Shown piece after piece: positions 61,561-64,000 of a DNA stretch of 64,000 nt; within the stretch, counting starts at the first letter, position 1, and every line of letters starts with the position of its first letter. The stretch lies in contig JANYHJ010000175.1 in the NCBI GenBank assembly GCA_025359135.1, positions 1 to 64,000 of the forward strand, written 5' to 3'. A program made the position numbers and the translations under genes. The notes beneath the pieces were generated by a model that ran no database searches, was not told the DNA's origin, and saw only the letters and a program-made list of their open reading frames with translations. Origin of the DNA: Gemmatimonadota bacterium. Its GTDB lineage: Bacteria > Gemmatimonadota > Gemmatimonadetes > Gemmatimonadales > Gemmatimonadaceae.

Positions 61561-62192
61561 GCGCGGTTCGCGCGTCATGTCCCAACTGCGGCGCGCAGAT
61601 CGAGTTCCGGTGGGCGCAGGCGGTGCAGGCGACGTGCGGGTACTGCCAGTCGATTCTCGTCCGACATGACCTCGACCTGACCAAGGTCGGCACGAGCACC
61701 ATCGTGCCGCTCACGCCATCGCCGATCCAGCTCGGCACCGAGGGCCGGTGGAACGGCCGCGGCTTCACCGTGATCGGACGCCTCGTCTACCGCTGGACCG
61801 GTGGCGGTTGGAGCGAGTGGCACTGCCGCTTCGACGACGACACGAGCGCCTGGCTCTCCGACGCGCAGGCCGACTACGTGCTCACGCGACTGGTCACGCC
61901 GGCTGATCGCCTGCCGGACATCGAGGCGCTGCATCCCGGACTGGTCGTGGTGCACGACCGGGTGCGCTACCGCCTCACCAGCGTGACACGTGCCAGCTAC
62001 GTCGGCACGGAGGGCGAGCTGCCGTTCGCGTACCAGCCCGGTCCCGACGTGCCGTTCGCCGACGCGCGCAGCGAGGACGGTGGTTTCGCCACCATCGACT
62101 ACAGTGAATCGCCGGCGCTGCTTTTTGTCGGCGAATCCGTCGAGCTCCGCCAGCTCGAATTGCGCAACCTGCGCGAGTTCGAGGGCTGGTGA
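61557..62192 (+). CDS. DUF4178 protein with zinc ribbon (first copy)
   Basis: 211 residues. A zinc ribbon opens the protein: CPNCGAQIEF and CGYCQS. The DUF4178 domain follows with GRWNGRGFTVIGRLVYRW and WSEWHCRFDDDTSAWLSDAQ, then a beta-rich second half with the phrase YSESPALLFVGESVELRQLEL. The domain is of unknown function and lies next to AdoMet decarboxylase and DUF350 genes in other bacteria too, as I recall. It overlaps both neighbours by 4 bp, so the products are probably made in fixed ratio. Confidence 0.88.
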   Translation: MSAVRASCPNCGAQIEFRWAQAVQATCGYCQSILVRHDLDLTKVGTSTIVPLTPSPIQLGTEGRWNGRGFTVIGRLVYRWTGGGWSEWHCRFDDDTSAWLSDAQADYVLTRLVTPADRLPDIEALHPGLVVVHDRVRYRLTSVTRASYVGTEGELPFAYQPGPDVPFADARSEDGGFATIDYSESPALLFVGESVELRQLELRNLREFEGW

Positions 62193-63508
62193 TAGGCGTC
62201 CCGGTTCGCGGGCTCAACTGTCCGAGCTGTGGCGCCGCGATCCAGCTGCGCGGCTTCCAGTTCTCGCAGAGCGTCGTCTGCAACAGCTGTCTGGCCGTGC
62301 TCGATGCGAGTGACGCCAACGTCGCCGTGCTGCAGACCTTCGACCAGAAGCTGTTCCGCTACGCACCGCAGCTTCCCCTTGGCAGCCGTGGCACGTGGAA
62401 GGGCGATCCGTGGGAGATCATCGGCTTCCAGGTTCGGCAGATCACCGTCGAGGGTGACAACTACCATTGGCAGGAATACCTCCTGTTCAATCCCTTCCGC
62501 GGGTATCGCTACCTCTCCGAGTACGAAGGACACTGGAACGACATCGTGGCCGTGCGCGGCCTTCCGAACGTGGAACGAAACCGTGCGCACCCGGTCGCTT
62601 CGTGGCACAACGAGGCGTTCAAGCTCTTCCAGACGTCGCACGCCACCACCGTCTTCGCACTCGGCGAGTTTCCATGGATGGTGGCGGTCGGTGATCAGCT
62701 CACCGTGCGCGACTACGTCGCGCCGCCGTTTCTCCTGTCGGCCGAGGAGACCGAGGACGAGGTGAGCTGGTCGCTCGGAGAGTACGTCTCCGGTGAGCGG
62801 TTGCGCGCGGCCTTCAAGGTCAAGGAGGCGCTCAAGGCGCCGAGCGGCACGTTCGCGAACCAGCCGAACCCGCGCGCAGGACGCGCCGGAGCTTACTGGA
62901 AGGGCTTCGGTGTGATGTTGGTCGCACTCATCGCGCTCGTGGTTCTGCGCTTCGCGTCCGCCACTGACCGCGTCGCGACTCACCTCGAGGGCAGCTTTCA
63001 CCCGGGCGTTGTCACTGACAAGGCGCCGTTCGTCTCCGACACCTTCACGCTCGGCGGGCGCACGTCGAACGTCGAGCTCGCGACGAAAAGCAGCGTGGAC
63101 GGCTCGTGGCTCTTCCTCGGCATGTCGCTCGTCAACGATTCGACCGGCCAGGTCCTCGAAGTCGGCCGCGAGGTCAGCTACTACTACGGCGTCGACGACG
63201 GCGAATCGTGGAGCGAGGGCTCCCGCACCGACCACGTCCGTGTGCCCGCCGTGCCCGCCGGTCGTTGGTTTCTCCGCATGGAACTCGACGGACCCGATTC
63301 CGGCCGCGCGATCGATTGGTCGGTGAGTGTACGCCGCGATGCGCCCGGCTTCGTCTGGTGGCTGATCGCGTTGGTGATCCTGGTCCTGCCACCCATCTTC
63401 ATCGGACTGCGGTCTGCCGCCTTCGAGACGACGCGCTGGGCCGAGTCCGATTTCGCACCGAAGGGATCGAGCCGCGACAGCGACGACGACTCCAGCTCCG
63501 ACGACTGA
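62189..63508 (+). CDS. DUF4178 protein with zinc ribbon and two membrane helices (second copy)
   Basis: 439 residues, GTG start overlapping the previous stop. A zinc ribbon (CPSCGAAI, CNSCLA) and a DUF4178 domain with GTWKGDPWEIIGFQVRQI and WQEYLLFNPFRGYRYLSEYE fill residues 1-225. A membrane helix (GVMLVALIALVVLRFA) follows near 250, then an external beta-sandwich with SYYYGVDDGESWSEGS. A second helix (FVWWLIALVILVLPPIFIGL) near 395 leads to an acidic Ser/Asp tail. The zinc ribbon should be cytoplasmic and the sandwich periplasmic. Confidence 0.9.
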   Translation: MIGVPVRGLNCPSCGAAIQLRGFQFSQSVVCNSCLAVLDASDANVAVLQTFDQKLFRYAPQLPLGSRGTWKGDPWEIIGFQVRQITVEGDNYHWQEYLLFNPFRGYRYLSEYEGHWNDIVAVRGLPNVERNRAHPVASWHNEAFKLFQTSHATTVFALGEFPWMVAVGDQLTVRDYVAPPFLLSAEETEDEVSWSLGEYVSGERLRAAFKVKEALKAPSGTFANQPNPRAGRAGAYWKGFGVMLVALIALVVLRFASATDRVATHLEGSFHPGVVTDKAPFVSDTFTLGGRTSNVELATKSSVDGSWLFLGMSLVNDSTGQVLEVGREVSYYYGVDDGESWSEGSRTDHVRVPAVPAGRWFLRMELDGPDSGRAIDWSVSVRRDAPGFVWWLIALVILVLPPIFIGLRSAAFETTRWAESDFAPKGSSRDSDDDSSSDD

Positions 63509-63693
63509 TGCCCATCCCACGCGGTTACCTCATCTTCGGCGTGCTGCTGCTTGCCACCGCCGCCGTCCTCGAGTTCCGTGGCACGAGCTTCGCCGCGACG
63601 CGAGAGAATCGCGGCGACCCGCGGTCCATCCGCAGCAACCCCGGTTCCTATCGGTCGACCTACTACGGCGGCCGAACTTCCTACGGCAAGTGA
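63508..63693 (+). CDS. Small membrane-anchored protein of the polyamine-linked cluster
   Basis: 61 residues; the ATG shares one base with the previous stop. One N-terminal helix (YLIFGVLLLATAAVLEF) is followed by a basic, Arg/Ser/Tyr-rich external tail with YRSTYYGGRTSYGK at the end. No family is recognised. Its place in an unbroken chain of overlapping genes argues that it is real. Confidence 0.75.
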   Translation: MPIPRGYLIFGVLLLATAAVLEFRGTSFAATRENRGDPRSIRSNPGSYRSTYYGGRTSYGK

Positions 63694-63707
63694 GGCTTGA
63701 GCGTCCC

Positions 63708-63917
63708 ATGGACATCCTGCTGAAGAACGTCACCGCCAGCGTCGTCTACGCCGTGCTGGGTATCGTCATCCTGCTTGGCGCGTTCGTGGCCGTCGACAAG
63801 CTCACGCCCGGCCACCTCTGGAACGAGATCCTCCAACAGAAGAACTCCGCCATCGCCATCCTCATGGGCTGCCTCGGCATCGGGATTTCGATCATCATCG
63901 CGGCGAGCATCCACTAG
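63708..63917 (+). CDS. DUF350 membrane protein
   Basis: 69 residues from the ATG at 63708; a GTG at 63690 overlapping the previous stop is the alternative. Two membrane helices are visible, SVVYAVLGIVILLGAFVAVD and AIAILMGCLGIGISIIIAAS, the usual two-helix DUF350 unit (YjfL-like). DUF350 proteins recur beside polyamine and amidoligase genes. Their function is unknown; a channel or anchor has been considered. Confidence 0.85.
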   Translation: MDILLKNVTASVVYAVLGIVILLGAFVAVDKLTPGHLWNEILQQKNSAIAILMGCLGIGISIIIAASIH

Positions 63918-63927
63918 GCCACGGCAC

Positions 63928-64000
63928 GTGGCCGCGGCGCTCTTTGCCACCGTCTGCCTGATCGCCGCCTGCGGGCTCGTCTACGAGCTCGTGGCCGGCG
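63928..64000 (+). CDS. Start of a membrane-anchored spermidine synthase-like protein (partial)
   Basis: Only 24 codons are inside the window, beginning with GTG at 63928. ALFATVCLIAACGLVYELVAG is the first membrane helix found at the N-terminus of polyamine aminopropyltransferases fused to a transmembrane domain, which typically follow a DUF350 gene. With the AdoMet decarboxylase gene 2.8 kb upstream this would complete the aminopropyl transfer pathway. The catalytic domain is outside the window, so the call rests on the N-terminus and context. Confidence 0.6.
   Translation, partial: MAAALFATVCLIAACGLVYELVAG

Overview
The window is very GC-rich, densely packed chromosomal DNA from a Gram-negative-type bacterium. 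It carries outer-membrane beta-barrels, OmpA, a lipid A-type acyltransferase, heptosyltransferase-like GT9 enzymes and many lipoproteins. The protein set points to Gemmatimonadota: a VPS10/BNR 'glycosyl hydrolase' of about 1,090 residues, OmpA with thrombospondin type 3 repeats, both GSI and GSIII glutamine synthetases, PD40 proteins and regulatory-like carboxypeptidase domains. No rRNA is present, so this placement is inferred from protein resemblance only.

Layout. 0-8.5 kb: end of a CarboxypepD_reg protein, an internally duplicated lipoprotein, cysE-cysK (cysteine synthesis) divergent from tetR-SDR, a DUF1835 protein, another lipoprotein with a very strong terminator, and a small membrane protein. 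8.5-16.3 kb: an outer-membrane barrel, the BNR protein, an exported asparaginase and a TauE exporter. 16.6-19 kb: tRNA-Cys, a degenerate histidine kinase, a deoxynucleoside kinase and a cupredoxin. 19-29 kb: a surface-sugar locus with a split DUF4254 gene, rfbF, rfbG, two methyltransferases, rfbC- and rfbD-like genes, GT2, two GT9 and a lipid A-type acyltransferase. Most junctions in it are 4-bp GTGA/ATGA overlaps. 29-37 kb: OmpA, GSIII, a NAGPA-type protein, a helical exported protein and GSI. 37-47 kb: signalling, with a GAF kinase plus HD-GYP regulator, then a PAS-GAF kinase, an NtrC-type regulator and a lone receiver; a second outer-membrane barrel and a histone H1-like protein lie between the two sets. 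47-56.7 kb: MerR, SDR, RepA-like initiator, CtpA-type protease, PD40 protein, beta-lactamase-fold hydrolase, slipin, HD exoribonuclease and a frameshifted gene. 56.7-60.1 kb: a Vgb-like propeller, two lipoproteins and an esterase. 60.2-64 kb: a tightly coupled run of SPFH protein, AdoMet decarboxylase, two DUF4178 proteins, a short membrane protein, DUF350 and a spermidine synthase-like gene cut by the window end.

Two observations stand out. First, at least eight genes on both strands have a TANNNT-type -10 box placed 6-7 nt before the start codon, which implies widespread leaderless transcription, next to other genes with ordinary Shine-Dalgarno sites. Second, the 60-64 kb cluster looks like one functional module joining polyamine chemistry to membrane proteins; its product and purpose are not established by anything visible here.

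No transposon, prophage, CRISPR array or rRNA was found.
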